A stretch of 64,000 nucleotides of DNA from the NCBI GenBank assembly GCA_947306475.1, contig CAMZGS010000005.1:171584-235583 (forward strand), written 5' to 3'. The notes under the pieces were generated by a model. That model was given only the letters and a program-made list of their open reading frames with translations, had not been told where the DNA came from and made no database searches. This stretch comes from an uncultured Comamonas sp. GTDB lineage: Bacteria; Pseudomonadota; Gammaproteobacteria; Burkholderiales; Burkholderiaceae_C. The position numbers were made by a program, and so were the translations under genes. Position 1 is the first letter of the stretch; every line of letters begins with the position of its first letter. Positions 17,982 to 26,620 of this stretch are shown piece after piece.

Positions 17982-19237
17982 TCGCCCGGCTGCCTGCGCT
18001 CGGAAAAGCTATCGCGCCCCAGCAACCACGGCAGGCGCGATGCCCCGCCCACCAGCACACCCACACCCCAGAACAGCGCGGAGATGCCCAGCGCAGCACC
18101 CAGGCTGCCAAAAATCATGGGCATCATCACGCTGGAGGCATTGATCGCCATCATGCGCAACCCCAGCGCCTGACCGTGGCGATGCTCGGGCGTGAGCTGG
18201 TGAATCATGCTCATCACCATCGGCTGCACCGAACCCAGCACCAGCCCCAGCAGCACCGAGCAGGCACCCATCGTCCACGGCCCGGGCATCAGCGGATAGG
18301 CCATGAACAGCACACAGGCGCTGAGCATCGCCAGGAACACCACCAGCCACTCACGCAAATGCTGCGCCAACAGCGGCAGCAGCAGCCGCACCACCATGGC
18401 GGCAATGGCAAAGCCGCCCAGAATGCTGCCGATCACCGAGGCCGACAGGCCGCGCTCATGCCCCAGGATGGGCACCACAAAGGTATGCACATCCCAGCAT
18501 GAGGACAGCGCCCAGTTCATCAGCAGCAGACGCCGGAATGCCTGATCCTGCAACAAATCCCAGGCCGTGCCCGCGCGCTGACCGGCTGGCACCTGTGCCG
18601 GTGGCAGCTCCTGCACCGTGCGCACCCACCACCACGCAGCCAGCGGCAGCAGTGCCAGCAGGGCAAACGCCACCCGAAAGCCCAGCTCGCTACCCGCCTG
18701 CCCACCAGCATGGTCAATCAGCAGACCAGCAACGAACGGGCCGACAAAGTTGGAAATTGCCGGCCCCAGCGCCAGCCAGCTGAACACCTTGCGCAGCTGC
18801 ACCTGATCGTGCGCGCTGCGGCCCACATGGCGCTGCAAGGCAATCAGGGCCGTACCTGCGGCCGCACCACTGAGCAAGGCGGAAGCACACAGTACGGGAA
18901 ACACCGGAAACACCATCGCCAGGCCAGCGCCCAGACAGGCCGATCCCACGCTGAACGCCACGGGACGCTTGAGACCATGCCGATCGGCATAACGCCCCGC
19001 AGGCAGGGCCAAGAACACCTGCGTCAAGGCAAACAACGCCAGCAACACGCCCACCGAGGCAGGGCTGTGCCCCTGGCTCAAGGCCAGCAACGGCGTGGCC
19101 ATGCGCAGCCCCGTCATGCAGGCATGGATGCTGATTTGCGCCGCAATCAGGCGCGGTAGTTCGCCCAGTGTCACAGTGCGCCCCCACCATGAGACCAAGG
19201 CGACAGCAGACGTGCGGCCACCGCCGGACAGCAGCAC
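17978..19237 (-). CDS. MFS transporter
   Basis: A 419-residue protein with twelve hydrophobic segments and the MFS loop motif GRYADRHGLKRPV after the second helix (about residues 81-93). The substrate cannot be told from sequence; the closest look is that of drug-efflux or sugar-efflux permeases of the DHA1 type. The first 25 residues are polar and may lie upstream of the true start. The stop overlaps that of the LOG gene by four bases (convergent). It follows the hydroxyacid dehydrogenase on the same strand, but a long inverted repeat stands between them. Confidence 0.85.
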   Translation of the reverse strand: MLLSGGGRTSAVALVSWWGRTVTLGELPRLIAAQISIHACMTGLRMATPLLALSQGHSPASVGVLLALFALTQVFLALPAGRYADRHGLKRPVAFSVGSACLGAGLAMVFPVFPVLCASALLSGAAAGTALIALQRHVGRSAHDQVQLRKVFSWLALGPAISNFVGPFVAGLLIDHAGGQAGSELGFRVAFALLALLPLAAWWWVRTVQELPPAQVPAGQRAGTAWDLLQDQAFRRLLLMNWALSSCWDVHTFVVPILGHERGLSASVIGSILGGFAIAAMVVRLLLPLLAQHLREWLVVFLAMLSACVLFMAYPLMPGPWTMGACSVLLGLVLGSVQPMVMSMIHQLTPEHRHGQALGLRMMAINASSVMMPMIFGSLGAALGISALFWGVGVLVGGASRLPWLLGRDSFSERRQPGD

Positions 19238-19281
19238 ACATCCGCCCGGTGAATGTCGTCAGAAAGATAGTTCAAGACCAT

Positions 19282-19373
19282 AAAAAAATAGCTGCTTGCG
19301 CCCTAAAACAAAGGGTTTTCAGCATCTTTGTAAGAAAAACCCTTATGCAGCTTGCGCAAGCAGCTATTTTTAT
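19282..19373. repeat. dispersed palindromic repeat, copy C (long, near-perfect)
   Basis: The best-preserved copy: 18-base perfect arms AAAAATAGCTGCTTGCGC (19284-19301) and its complement (19354-19371), with an inner second stem AAGGGTTTT/AAAACCCTT. It begins 19 bases after the stop of the hydroxyacid dehydrogenase gene, and with its T-rich arm may terminate transcription in either direction. Confidence 0.9.
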
Positions 19374-19392
19374 TGAAGCCACCAGAGAGCGG

Positions 19393-20403
19393 TCAGGCCA
19401 GGGACCAGCGTTGCGCCCGGGCTGCCGGGTCAGGGGTATTGACAGGGGTGAGCGGCGCCTTGCCACCCAGCACCGCCAGCAGATTATCGGCAGCCAGCTG
19501 TGCCATTGCATGGCGTGTGGCCACTGTGGCGCTGGCAATGTGCGGTGTGAGCACCACGTTGCGGCAGGCCAAAAGATCGGGATGCACCTGCGGCTCGCCC
19601 TCAAACACATCCAGGCCTGCAGCCGCAATGCGCCCGGCCTGCAACGCCTGCGCCAGGGCCGCATCGTCCACGATACCGCCGCGCGCAATATTGATCAGCG
19701 TGGCCGTAGGCCGCATCAGCGCCAGCTCGGCCGCGCCGATGGCGTAGTGGTTCTCGGGCGTGTAGGGCAGCACCAGCATGACGTGGTCGGCCTGCTGCAA
19801 CAGCGTGGCCTTGTCCACGTACTGCGCCTGGCAGGCCGCCTCCACCTGCGGCGCCAGCCGCGAGCGGTTGTGGTACAGCACGCGCATGCCAAAACCCAGC
19901 GCCGCACGCCGGGCAATGGCCTGGCCAATGCGCCCCATACCGATGATGCCCAGCGTGCTGCTGTGCACCTCCGCGCCAACGAACATGTCGTAGCGCCACT
20001 GGCGCCACAGCCCGGCACGCAGGTAGTGCTCGCTCTCGGTGATACGCCGCGCCGTGGCCATCAGCAGGGCAAAGCCAAAATCGGCGGTGGTTTCCGTGAG
20101 CACATCGGGTGCGTTGGTGCCCTGCACACCGGCGGCGCTCAAGGCCTGCACATCCAGGTTGTTGAAGCCCACCGTCATGTTCGCCACCACCTTGAGCTGC
20201 GGGCAGGCAGCCAGCAGGGCGGCATCAATGCGCTGCGTGCCCGTGGCCAGCAGGCCATCCATGCCTTGCAACTGGGCGATCAGGGTTTCCTGATCCCAGG
20301 AAACATCGTGCTGCTGGTTGTCGCGCACCTCGGCATGCTGCTGCAGGAAGTGCAACACCTTTTCCGGGATGGCGCGCGCCACCAGAATGCGCGGACGGTT
20401 CAT
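19393..20403 (-). CDS. 2-hydroxyacid dehydrogenase, GhrB-like (glyoxylate/hydroxypyruvate reductase)
   Basis: A 336-residue D-isomer-specific 2-hydroxyacid dehydrogenase. The NAD(P) loop is GIIGMGRIGQAIARRA (about residue 160); NIARGGIVDD holds the catalytic Arg, FEGEPQVHPD the Glu, and LTPHIASATVATRHAM the His. Such enzymes reduce glyoxylate or hydroxypyruvate. Start ATG 20403 is preceded by AAGGGGG; the frame extends to 20481 but that part overlaps the upstream antiporter gene. The gene lies 17 bases after nhaD, on the same strand. Exact substrate and cofactor are not determined. Confidence 0.88.
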   Translation of the reverse strand: MNRPRILVARAIPEKVLHFLQQHAEVRDNQQHDVSWDQETLIAQLQGMDGLLATGTQRIDAALLAACPQLKVVANMTVGFNNLDVQALSAAGVQGTNAPDVLTETTADFGFALLMATARRITESEHYLRAGLWRQWRYDMFVGAEVHSSTLGIIGMGRIGQAIARRAALGFGMRVLYHNRSRLAPQVEAACQAQYVDKATLLQQADHVMLVLPYTPENHYAIGAAELALMRPTATLINIARGGIVDDAALAQALQAGRIAAAGLDVFEGEPQVHPDLLACRNVVLTPHIASATVATRHAMAQLAADNLLAVLGGKAPLTPVNTPDPAARAQRWSLA

Positions 20404-20420
20404 GCTCGCGCCCCCTTGTC

Positions 20421-21839
20421 TTAACGGAAGAAGATGAAGGTCATGACCACAAACAGCGGAATCAGAATCCCGCTGGACCACAGCATGTAGCCAAAGAAGC
20501 TGGGCATGCGCACGCCACGGTCCTCGGCAATGGCCTTGACCATCATGTTGGGCGCGTTGCCAATGTAGGTATTGGCCCCCATGAACACGGCACCGGCGGA
20601 AATGGCGGCCAGCGTGGTGGCCATGCTGGTGGTCAGTTGCGCCACATCTCCCCCGGCGGTATTGAAGAACACCAGATAGGTCGGCGCGTTGTCCAGGAAG
20701 GAGGACAACGCCCCCGTGGCCCAGAAATACATGGCCGGATCGGGCGAGCCATCGGCGCGCGTCACCGCGCGCACGATGCTGGCAAACGGCCCTTCGGTGC
20801 CGGCCTTGAGCATGGCAATCACCGGGATGATGGTCAAAAAGATGCCGGCAAACAGCTTGGCCACCTCGAACATCGGGTCCCAGCTGAACTGGTTGGCCTC
20901 ATGCACACGGCGCGCGGTGGTAAGCAGGGAAATCACCGTCACGGCAATCAGGCCCAGATCGCGCACCAGGCCGGGCAGGCCCACTTCGGTGCCGGCAATG
21001 TCAAACACCACGTCGCTCTTCCAGACCCCGCTCATCAGCACCAGGCCGACGACGACGCCCAGCAGCACAAAGTTGAACTTGCCGTCAAAGCCCAGGCGCT
21101 CGTGGCTGTCGGGCTGCGGGTGCGGACGCAGGGATGCGCCCTCATTGCGCAGCATCCAGGTGTCCAGCACAAAGAACAGCGCCAGCAGGATCAGCACCAG
21201 AAACAGCGTCTCAGGCCAGATGTGCAGCAGCGTCCAGTTGAAAGGCACCCCCTTCAAAAAGCCCAGAAACAGCGGCGGATCGCCCAGCGGCGTCAGCGAG
21301 CCCCCGGCGTTGGAGACAACGAAGATGAAGAACACCACAATATGCGCCATGCGTGAACGCTGCACATTGGCGCGCAACAGCGGCCGAATCAGCAGCATCG
21401 ACGCCCCCGTGGTGCCCATGAAACTGGCCAGCACCGCCCCAATGGCCAGAATCCCGGTGTTGAGCAACGGCGTGCCCTGCAAACTGCCGCGAATGTAGAT
21501 GCCACCAGCCACCACGAACAGGGCCGTGAGCAGGATCACGAACGGCAGGTACTCGGCCAGCAGCGCGTGCACGAAGTTGACAAAAGCGGCCTCCATGCCG
21601 AACACGACAGCAAACGGCACCAGAAACGCCAACGCCCAGGCAGCCGTGATCTTGCCGAAATGGTGGTGCCACACCACCGGCGCCAGCAAAGGCAGCAAGG
21701 CAATCGACAACAGCACCCCGGCAAATGGCACGCCCCAAAGCATCGACAGACTGGCACCATCAATGGCAGCCGCACTTGCCAGCCCCGGCCACAAGGCCAG
21801 GCACGCGACACCGGTCATGGTGTGGAACTTCTTGGGCAA
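20421..21839 (-). CDS. nhaD: NhaD-type Na+/H+ antiporter
   Basis: A protein of about 472 residues, related to the ion-transporter superfamily containing NhaD and ArsB. Key segments are VVSNAGGSLTPLGDPPLFLGF, GALSSFLDNAPTYLVFFN, and GANTYIGNAPNMMVKAIAEDRG near the C-terminus, all typical of sodium:proton antiporters of this group. Start choice: a TTG at 21839 stands seven bases after AGGAG and gives a signal-like N-terminus (PKKFHTMTGVACLALWPGLASAAA); the frame is open to 22142 but that stretch overlaps the phasin promoter region. ATG 21818 is the alternative. It precedes the hydroxyacid dehydrogenase gene by 17 bases. Confidence 0.85.
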   Translation of the reverse strand: MPKKFHTMTGVACLALWPGLASAAAIDGASLSMLWGVPFAGVLLSIALLPLLAPVVWHHHFGKITAAWALAFLVPFAVVFGMEAAFVNFVHALLAEYLPFVILLTALFVVAGGIYIRGSLQGTPLLNTGILAIGAVLASFMGTTGASMLLIRPLLRANVQRSRMAHIVVFFIFVVSNAGGSLTPLGDPPLFLGFLKGVPFNWTLLHIWPETLFLVLILLALFFVLDTWMLRNEGASLRPHPQPDSHERLGFDGKFNFVLLGVVVGLVLMSGVWKSDVVFDIAGTEVGLPGLVRDLGLIAVTVISLLTTARRVHEANQFSWDPMFEVAKLFAGIFLTIIPVIAMLKAGTEGPFASIVRAVTRADGSPDPAMYFWATGALSSFLDNAPTYLVFFNTAGGDVAQLTTSMATTLAAISAGAVFMGANTYIGNAPNMMVKAIAEDRGVRMPSFFGYMLWSSGILIPLFVVMTFIFFR

Positions 21840-22161
21840 AACAAATCTCCTTTGCTTCCGTTCTTGCTTGGTTTTTATAGCACCCAACTGCGCACCAAAG
21901 CCGCAGCCAGCCCAAATAAACGCGGGAGTGTATAGGGCCCGGCACACCCCTGCCAGAAGACAAACCATCAGACCGGTGGGCAGCTGAGCAGCAGTGATTT
22001 CCCCTATTGGCTGCACCGCACGCATTGGACTTATTGCAACGCAACAAAAAAACTTGTATTTACGACAAAGGTCGCTACAATACGATCCATGCTGCACTGC
22101 AACATAGCCTCTTGACCATGCGTTGCAGCACCTATCCTTCACCCCCCACTAGGAGCACACC
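21840..22161. other. divergent intergenic region nhaD/phaP
   Basis: About 320 bases with no gene. It holds the phasin promoter and PhaR-like site on the right; on the left only the ribosome site of nhaD is clear. The long open extension of nhaD into this region has a cysteine-rich translation with no family look and I take it as non-coding. Confidence 0.7.
22054..22081 (+). promoter_or_regulatory. promoter of the phasin gene
   Basis: TTGTAT (22054-22059) and TACAAT (22076-22081) with a 16-base spacer, about 80 bases before the phasin start. A CTGC-ACT-GCAA motif at 22092-22102, near the transcription start, resembles the CTGC-N3-GCAG site of PhaR repressors. Confidence 0.6.
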
Positions 22162-22701
22162 ATGGCACTGACCCCCGAACAAGTTCTGAACGCCCACAAA
22201 GCCAACATCGACGCCATCTTTGGCCTGACCACCAAGGCCTTCGAAGGCGTGGAAAAGCTCATCGAGCTGAACGTGAACGCCTCGCGCGCTGCCCTGAACG
22301 AGGCCGCCGCCCACAGCCAGGCCCTGGCCAGCGCCAAGGACGTGCAAGAGCTGGTGAACCTGCAGACCGCCTACTTCCAGCCCCTGGCTGAGAAGGCCGC
22401 TGCCTACAACCGCCACGTCTTCAACATCGCCAGCAGCACCAGCGCCGAGCTGCAAAAGGCCCTGGAAGAGAAGGCTCAGCAATACCAGCAAACCTTCAAC
22501 AACCTGGTGGAAGCCACTGCCAAGAACGCTCCCGCCGGCTCCGAGTCTGCCGTAGCTCTGGTCAAGAGCGCTGTCTCTGCTGCCAACAACGCTTTCGAGA
22601 CCGTGCAAAAGGCCGTCAAGCAAGCCTCGGACATGGCTGAAGCCAACATCAAGGCTGTCACCACTGCCACCGCTCCTGCTTCCACTTCCTCCAAGAAGTA
22701 A
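22162..22701 (+). CDS. phaP: phasin family protein
   Basis: A 179-residue phasin, a granule-coating protein of polyhydroxyalkanoate storage. The N-terminal [37 protein letters not shown] and the helical, alanine-rich, cysteine-free body ([38 protein letters not shown]) are characteristic of the betaproteobacterial PhaP family. The C-terminus is a short Thr/Ala/Ser tail ending SSKK. An SD AGGAG lies eight bases before ATG. Codon use is strongly biased to C/G-ending codons, as expected for an abundant protein. A phaR-type operator may control it. Confidence 0.95.
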   Translation: MALTPEQVLNAHKANIDAIFGLTTKAFEGVEKLIELNVNASRAALNEAAAHSQALASAKDVQELVNLQTAYFQPLAEKAAAYNRHVFNIASSTSAELQKALEEKAQQYQQTFNNLVEATAKNAPAGSESAVALVKSAVSAANNAFETVQKAVKQASDMAEANIKAVTTATAPASTSSKK

Positions 22702-22745
22702 GAGCACAACGCCCCACCGGGAAAAACCCAGTCGGGCATAGGGGA

Positions 22746-22774
22746 AAGACAGAACAAAGGGTTTACCCTATAAT
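22746..22774 (+). promoter_or_regulatory. promoter of the candidate sRNA
   Basis: AAGACA (22746-22751) and TATAAT (22769-22774), spacing 17. The palindrome GGGTTTACCC (22760-22768 region) lies just ahead of the -10 element and could be an operator. Confidence 0.55.
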
Positions 22775-22780
22775 CCGTCC

Positions 22781-22881
22781 CCATCAACTTGTTGTTGCAA
22801 GTTTCCAGTTGTCTCCTTGGATCCTCTCGAAACTCAGTTTCTGGATCCTTTCAAGCCCAGTCCCGTACTGGGCTTTTTTTT
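22781..22881 (+). ncRNA. candidate small RNA with own promoter and terminator
   Basis: A compact transcription unit in the phasin-SDR gap. A perfect TATAAT (22769-22774) with AAGACA at 22746-22751 (17-base spacer) predicts a start near 22781. About 100 bases follow that fold into consecutive hairpins: AACTTG/CAAGTT (22786-22803), a compound hairpin with outer GGATCC/GGATCC and inner GAAAC/GTTTC (22819-22848), and a strong terminator stem AGCCCAG/CTGGGCT followed by eight T residues (22854-22881). No open frame of note is inside. I do not recognise a named family. An alternative is a 3' UTR-derived terminator of phaP. Confidence 0.55.
22853..22881 (+). terminator. rho-independent terminator
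   Basis: AAGCCCAG and CTGGGCTT arms around a seven-base loop, then eight T residues. It ends the candidate sRNA or the phasin transcript. Confidence 0.85.
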
Positions 22882-22986
22882 GCCCGCGTTTTTCTGCGCG
22901 GCATTTCTCCCCCTATCCTCTGCCATCGCCCCAGAGCACACCCTAGTATTCCTGCGGATGGGTGTTTGCCGCGCTTCCCTTGATAA

Positions 22987-23002
22987 TTAACGTTTACGTC
23001 AA
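22987..23002. promoter_or_regulatory. LiuR-like operator upstream of the SDR gene
   Basis: TTAACGTTTACGTCAA is a 16-base imperfect palindrome (12 of 16 positions symmetric) with the ACGT-n-ACGT core typical of MerR-family LiuR sites that control branched-chain amino acid and fatty acid degradation genes. A GATAAT at 22982-22987 may be the -10 element, so the site would overlap the promoter. The link to LiuR is inference from resemblance. Confidence 0.5.
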
Positions 23003-23025
23003 CGGGAATCCAAGGAGCAACACAC

Positions 23026-23784
<759 letters not shown>

Positions 23785-23848
23785 GCCCCTGCGAACACAC
23801 CATTTGCCGGGCTGTGTTGACGGCTCTCAGCACCTGCCCGCAGCATTG

Positions 23849-23873
23849 ACAGCCACCCAGGTGGCTGTTTTTT
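23849..23873 (+). terminator. rho-independent terminator of the SDR gene
   Basis: Nine-base arms ACAGCCACC/GGTGGCTGT with a two-base loop as drawn, then a run of six T residues. Confidence 0.85.
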
Positions 23874-23942
23874 GCCTGCCACCAACCCATGCCTGCGGTT
23901 TTCTGCATTGCCTCGAGCCTGCAACGCAGACACCAGCACGCC

Positions 23943-25173
23943 TCAGGCGCTCAGGCACGCCTTGGGCACGGCAGGCATGGCAGATGGCGGCATATCGGGG
24001 AGCAACTGCCCATCGTCCACCACCTGGTTGCGCCCGCCACGCTTGGCCGCATACAGGCACTTGTCGGCGCTCTGCATCGCCGCCTGCAGGGCCTGTGCGC
24101 TGGGGCACGCCAGCATGGCCACCCCAATGCTGACAGTAATCTGCCGCCCCTCCAGTTGCGCCAGTTGCATGGCCGCCACCGCATCGCACAAGCGCTGCGC
24201 CCGATCTTGCGCCTGCGCACGCGTCAGCGATGGCAGCCTCCTCGCCGCCGACACGCGCCAGCACATCGTCACCGCTGCCATGGGCCTGCAGCACCTGGGC
24301 GATGTGCACCAGAACCTCATCGCCCACGGCATGCCCCCAGCGGTCATTGATCTGCTTGAAATGGTCAATGTCACACAACAGCAATGCGCAAGTCTGTGGA
24401 CCAGAGGGGCGCCGGCGCTGCAGCTGCCTGAACAGGCGCGTCGTGCATTCTGCAAAGCCCCGGCGATTGCGTAGTTGGGTCAACGGGTCCTGGCTGCGCT
24501 CGCTGGCCAGCAGCACCAGCTCATCGTGCACCACCGCAGCCAGCAGACAGCCTGCAGCGCACGCGCATGCCACCATGAGCAGGACATAAAGCAGGAACCA
24601 GAAAAATGTCTCGATGAATTCACCCACCGCATAGACATAGACATGCCCCGGATCCAAGGGCAACTGCAGCAACGTACGCACCACGTTGACCACCACCATC
24701 GCCACACACACCCAGCACAGGGCGTTATCAAAGCGATTGCGCAGCCGCATCTGCGGCCATTGCAGCAGCGGCACCGCCAGCAGCGCCATGCACCCCAGAC
24801 TGAGTGCATACACACGTACCAGCAAACTGGGATGTATCAGCGCAAACCACAACTGCACTGCCAGCAACAGCACCCCCAGGCACAGCAACCAAGGCCAGCG
24901 CGTGCGCACCTGCAACCGCAGTGCCAAGGCCACCGCCATTGCCGCAGCCGCCAGCACATAGCAGCTGGAAAACGCCAGCACACGGCTCCAAAACGGCTCT
25001 TTCCAGCCCAGGATCTGCACCAGCATGCCCATGCTGGCCGCCACAAAGGCAACGCCCTGACCAAGCAACGGCGCCTGCCTGCGCCAGAACCCCCACACCC
25101 CCAACTAGGCCACGCCAAGCAGAAAAAGAAAGACAGGAGCAATCAACGCGAACGTTGAGTGGACAGACAGCAT
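23943..25173 (-). pseudogene. diguanylate cyclase pseudogene (GGDEF), two lesions
   Basis: A membrane GGDEF protein broken twice. ATG 25173 starts MLSVHSTFALIAPVFLFLLG, but a TAG at 25107-25105 interrupts the first membrane region; the same frame resumes with GVWGFWRRQAPLLGQG and five further hydrophobic segments. The GGDEF domain then reads DPLTQLRNRRGFAE and CDIDHFKQINDRWGHAVGDEVLVHIA, as in active enzymes, up to RVGGEE. Right after GGEE (near 24238) the frame shifts: the rest of the domain (LPSLTRAQAQDRAQRLCDAV, ITVSIGVAML, AMQSADKCLYAAKRGGRNQV) is in another frame ending at 23943. The phenylalanine of GGEEF and about three residues seem deleted. Two independent defects argue for decay rather than a sequencing error. 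Confidence 0.85.
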
Positions 25174-25549
25174 AAGTGGGGGAGGGAAGAAACTTCTGGC
25201 ACTCGCAAGCCAGCGGCGCGCGCAGCGCACAGCCAGGTGCAACAGGTATCAGGGCAAGACAATCAAGCAACCCCCTGCAGGCTACTGGCGACGCAAAACG
25301 GCAACTCAGCGGCCAAGCGCTGCACAACGGGGCGCCGCGATCTACCACTTAACATGTACACACAGCTTACGACGATTGGATACAGCACCAAGGGTAAACC
25401 CTTTGTCCCCACCACCGTCCAGGCGCACCCTGCCCGCATCAAGCCGCGATAGAGCCTGGTGGATCAGCGTGCCTACGGCGCCCGCCTCCCCTGCCCCAAG
25501 CCGGGGCAGTTGTGCAGCGAGCCACAGCGCTGCTGCACCCACGCCATCT
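25174..25549. other. intergenic region with possible PhzF remnant
   Basis: About 375 bases without an intact gene. On the minus strand, 25342-25560 translates as LEDGVGAAALWLAAQLPRLG followed by IHQALSRLDAGRVRLDGGG, which faintly recalls the C-terminal EDPATGSAA...RPSRL region of PhzF/diaminopimelate-epimerase-like proteins. The match is weak and the region could equally be chance. Confidence 0.25.
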
Positions 25550-26056
25550 TCAAGAAAACAGCCGCGCAAAAAAGCCCTTGCGTTTTTGCTTGCTTTCCAG
25601 CTCCTGCAGGATTTGTTCCTTTACCTGCTGGGCCGAATCCTTATTGCCCTTGTTTGCCATGCGCTGATAGGCCTTCACAGTATCCACATAACCCCGGTCT
25701 TCGTTGCGAATATGGTTGAACAACCAACGCGAAAGCATGCCATGCAATTCGTCAGCAACATCCTCACCCAATTCAAAACGGGATTTTATTTCAGCAACAC
25801 GGCGCACAAACAAATCATGCACACGCTTATGCGGTGCAGAAAACATATACCCAGCCTCTTCAATCATGGCCTCCTCAAAGGCAAAATGAGACAGGGTGTA
25901 ATCGACAGTTTCTTCAATGACATCGGCCACGGCCTTCCGGTCGGGGGACTGACGCAACTCGTAGAGACGGTTGATATATTCCACAATCCGACGGTGTTGA
26001 ATATCAATCTCTTCAATTCCAGTATCCAGGTCTGGTATCCACTGCAAAACAGCCAT
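25550..26056 (-). CDS. bacteriohemerythrin
   Basis: A 168-residue oxygen-binding di-iron protein. All ligand motifs can be seen: IDIQHRRIVEYINRL (first His), HFAFEEAMIEEAGY (HxxxE), HKRVHDLF, and HGMLSRWLFNHIRNEDRGY (HxxxxxxxH...D). A lysine-rich tail of about 35 residues follows. Bacterial hemerythrins buffer or deliver oxygen and act in sensing of low oxygen. I chose ATG 26056 (MAVLQWIPDLDTGIEEID), the usual N-terminus; the open frame runs to 26134. An FNR-like site lies upstream. It is monocistronic and has lower GC content upstream than the chromosome around it. Confidence 0.92.
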   Translation of the reverse strand: MAVLQWIPDLDTGIEEIDIQHRRIVEYINRLYELRQSPDRKAVADVIEETVDYTLSHFAFEEAMIEEAGYMFSAPHKRVHDLFVRRVAEIKSRFELGEDVADELHGMLSRWLFNHIRNEDRGYVDTVKAYQRMANKGNKDSAQQVKEQILQELESKQKRKGFFARLFS

Positions 26057-26151
26057 AAAACGCTTGCACCTTCCAATATCTATCTGTGCATCTGTGCATT
26101 CGTATATTCTAGATATACCTATCAAACTGCGCACAACTATCTTAATAAAGT

Positions 26152-26165
26152 ATGACTTAAATCAA
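26152..26165. promoter_or_regulatory. FNR/Anr-like box upstream of bacteriohemerythrin
   Basis: On the minus strand TTGAT-TTAA-GTCAT, eight of ten positions of TTGAT-N4-ATCAA. A TAGAAT -10 candidate (26111-26106, minus) with no good -35 would start transcription near 26099, placing the box about 60 bases upstream, the class I position for Crp/FNR activators. Confidence 0.35.
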
Positions 26166-26338
26166 ATCGTTTATGCAGCATTTGCAATAGCTGTGTCGAA
26201 GAATAACACTTCCACTGCAAGTCCAGATTCTCACACAACCTGCACAACCGCTCTAGTCGCAACGCGTGCCACATTCAAAACGATTGCAAACCACGTCAGA
26301 ACTTCAGACGCCAACCCAGTGTCAGCGCCGCCCTGGGC

Positions 26339-26408
26339 GGAAAGTACAGAGACACCGAGCCCATCGTCGTCCTGGAAAGTACAGAGACACCGAACCCATC
26401 ACCGTCCA
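26339..26408. repeat. two-copy 35-base tandem repeat
   Basis: Two adjacent copies (26339-26373 and 26374-26408) share GGAAAGTACAGAGACACCGA and differ at five positions after it. Function unknown. Confidence 0.9.
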
Positions 26409-26475
26409 GGCAAGACCCCACTGGGAAAAGGGCCGCATGCTCCCCTGGCAGCCGCAGGGCTGGCATTTTCAGGAT

Positions 26476-26541
26476 GGTTTAAAGCATAAAAAATGCATCC
26501 ACCCCTTATCCAGAAAGCGCTAGCAGCTATCAAAACTAAAG
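26476..26541. repeat. dispersed palindromic repeat, copy D
   Basis: On the minus strand it contains GATAGCTGCTAGCGCTTTCT followed by GGATAAGG, a close match to the family core, and ends in AT-rich sequence. It is about 80 bases downstream of the HTH gene stop. Confidence 0.7.
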
Positions 26542-26620
26542 CACCTCCTGCACATCCGGCCAAGCCTTGAGCCAGCTGGTCGCAGGCCATAGCGCGCCTG
26601 CGTGCGTTCTTTGTCCAACG

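Larger units (their letters stand above)
26057..26620. other. intergenic region with repeats, no gene
   Basis: About 560 bases between bacteriohemerythrin and the HTH gene. It contains the FNR-like box, a two-copy tandem repeat and one palindromic repeat, all listed separately. The short plus-strand open frames here are made of the tandem repeat and have no family look. Confidence 0.7.

Noticed and set aside
25376..26155. Plus-strand frame opposite bacteriohemerythrin
   Set aside because: The minus strand has a complete hemerythrin with all iron ligands; the other frame is a shadow.
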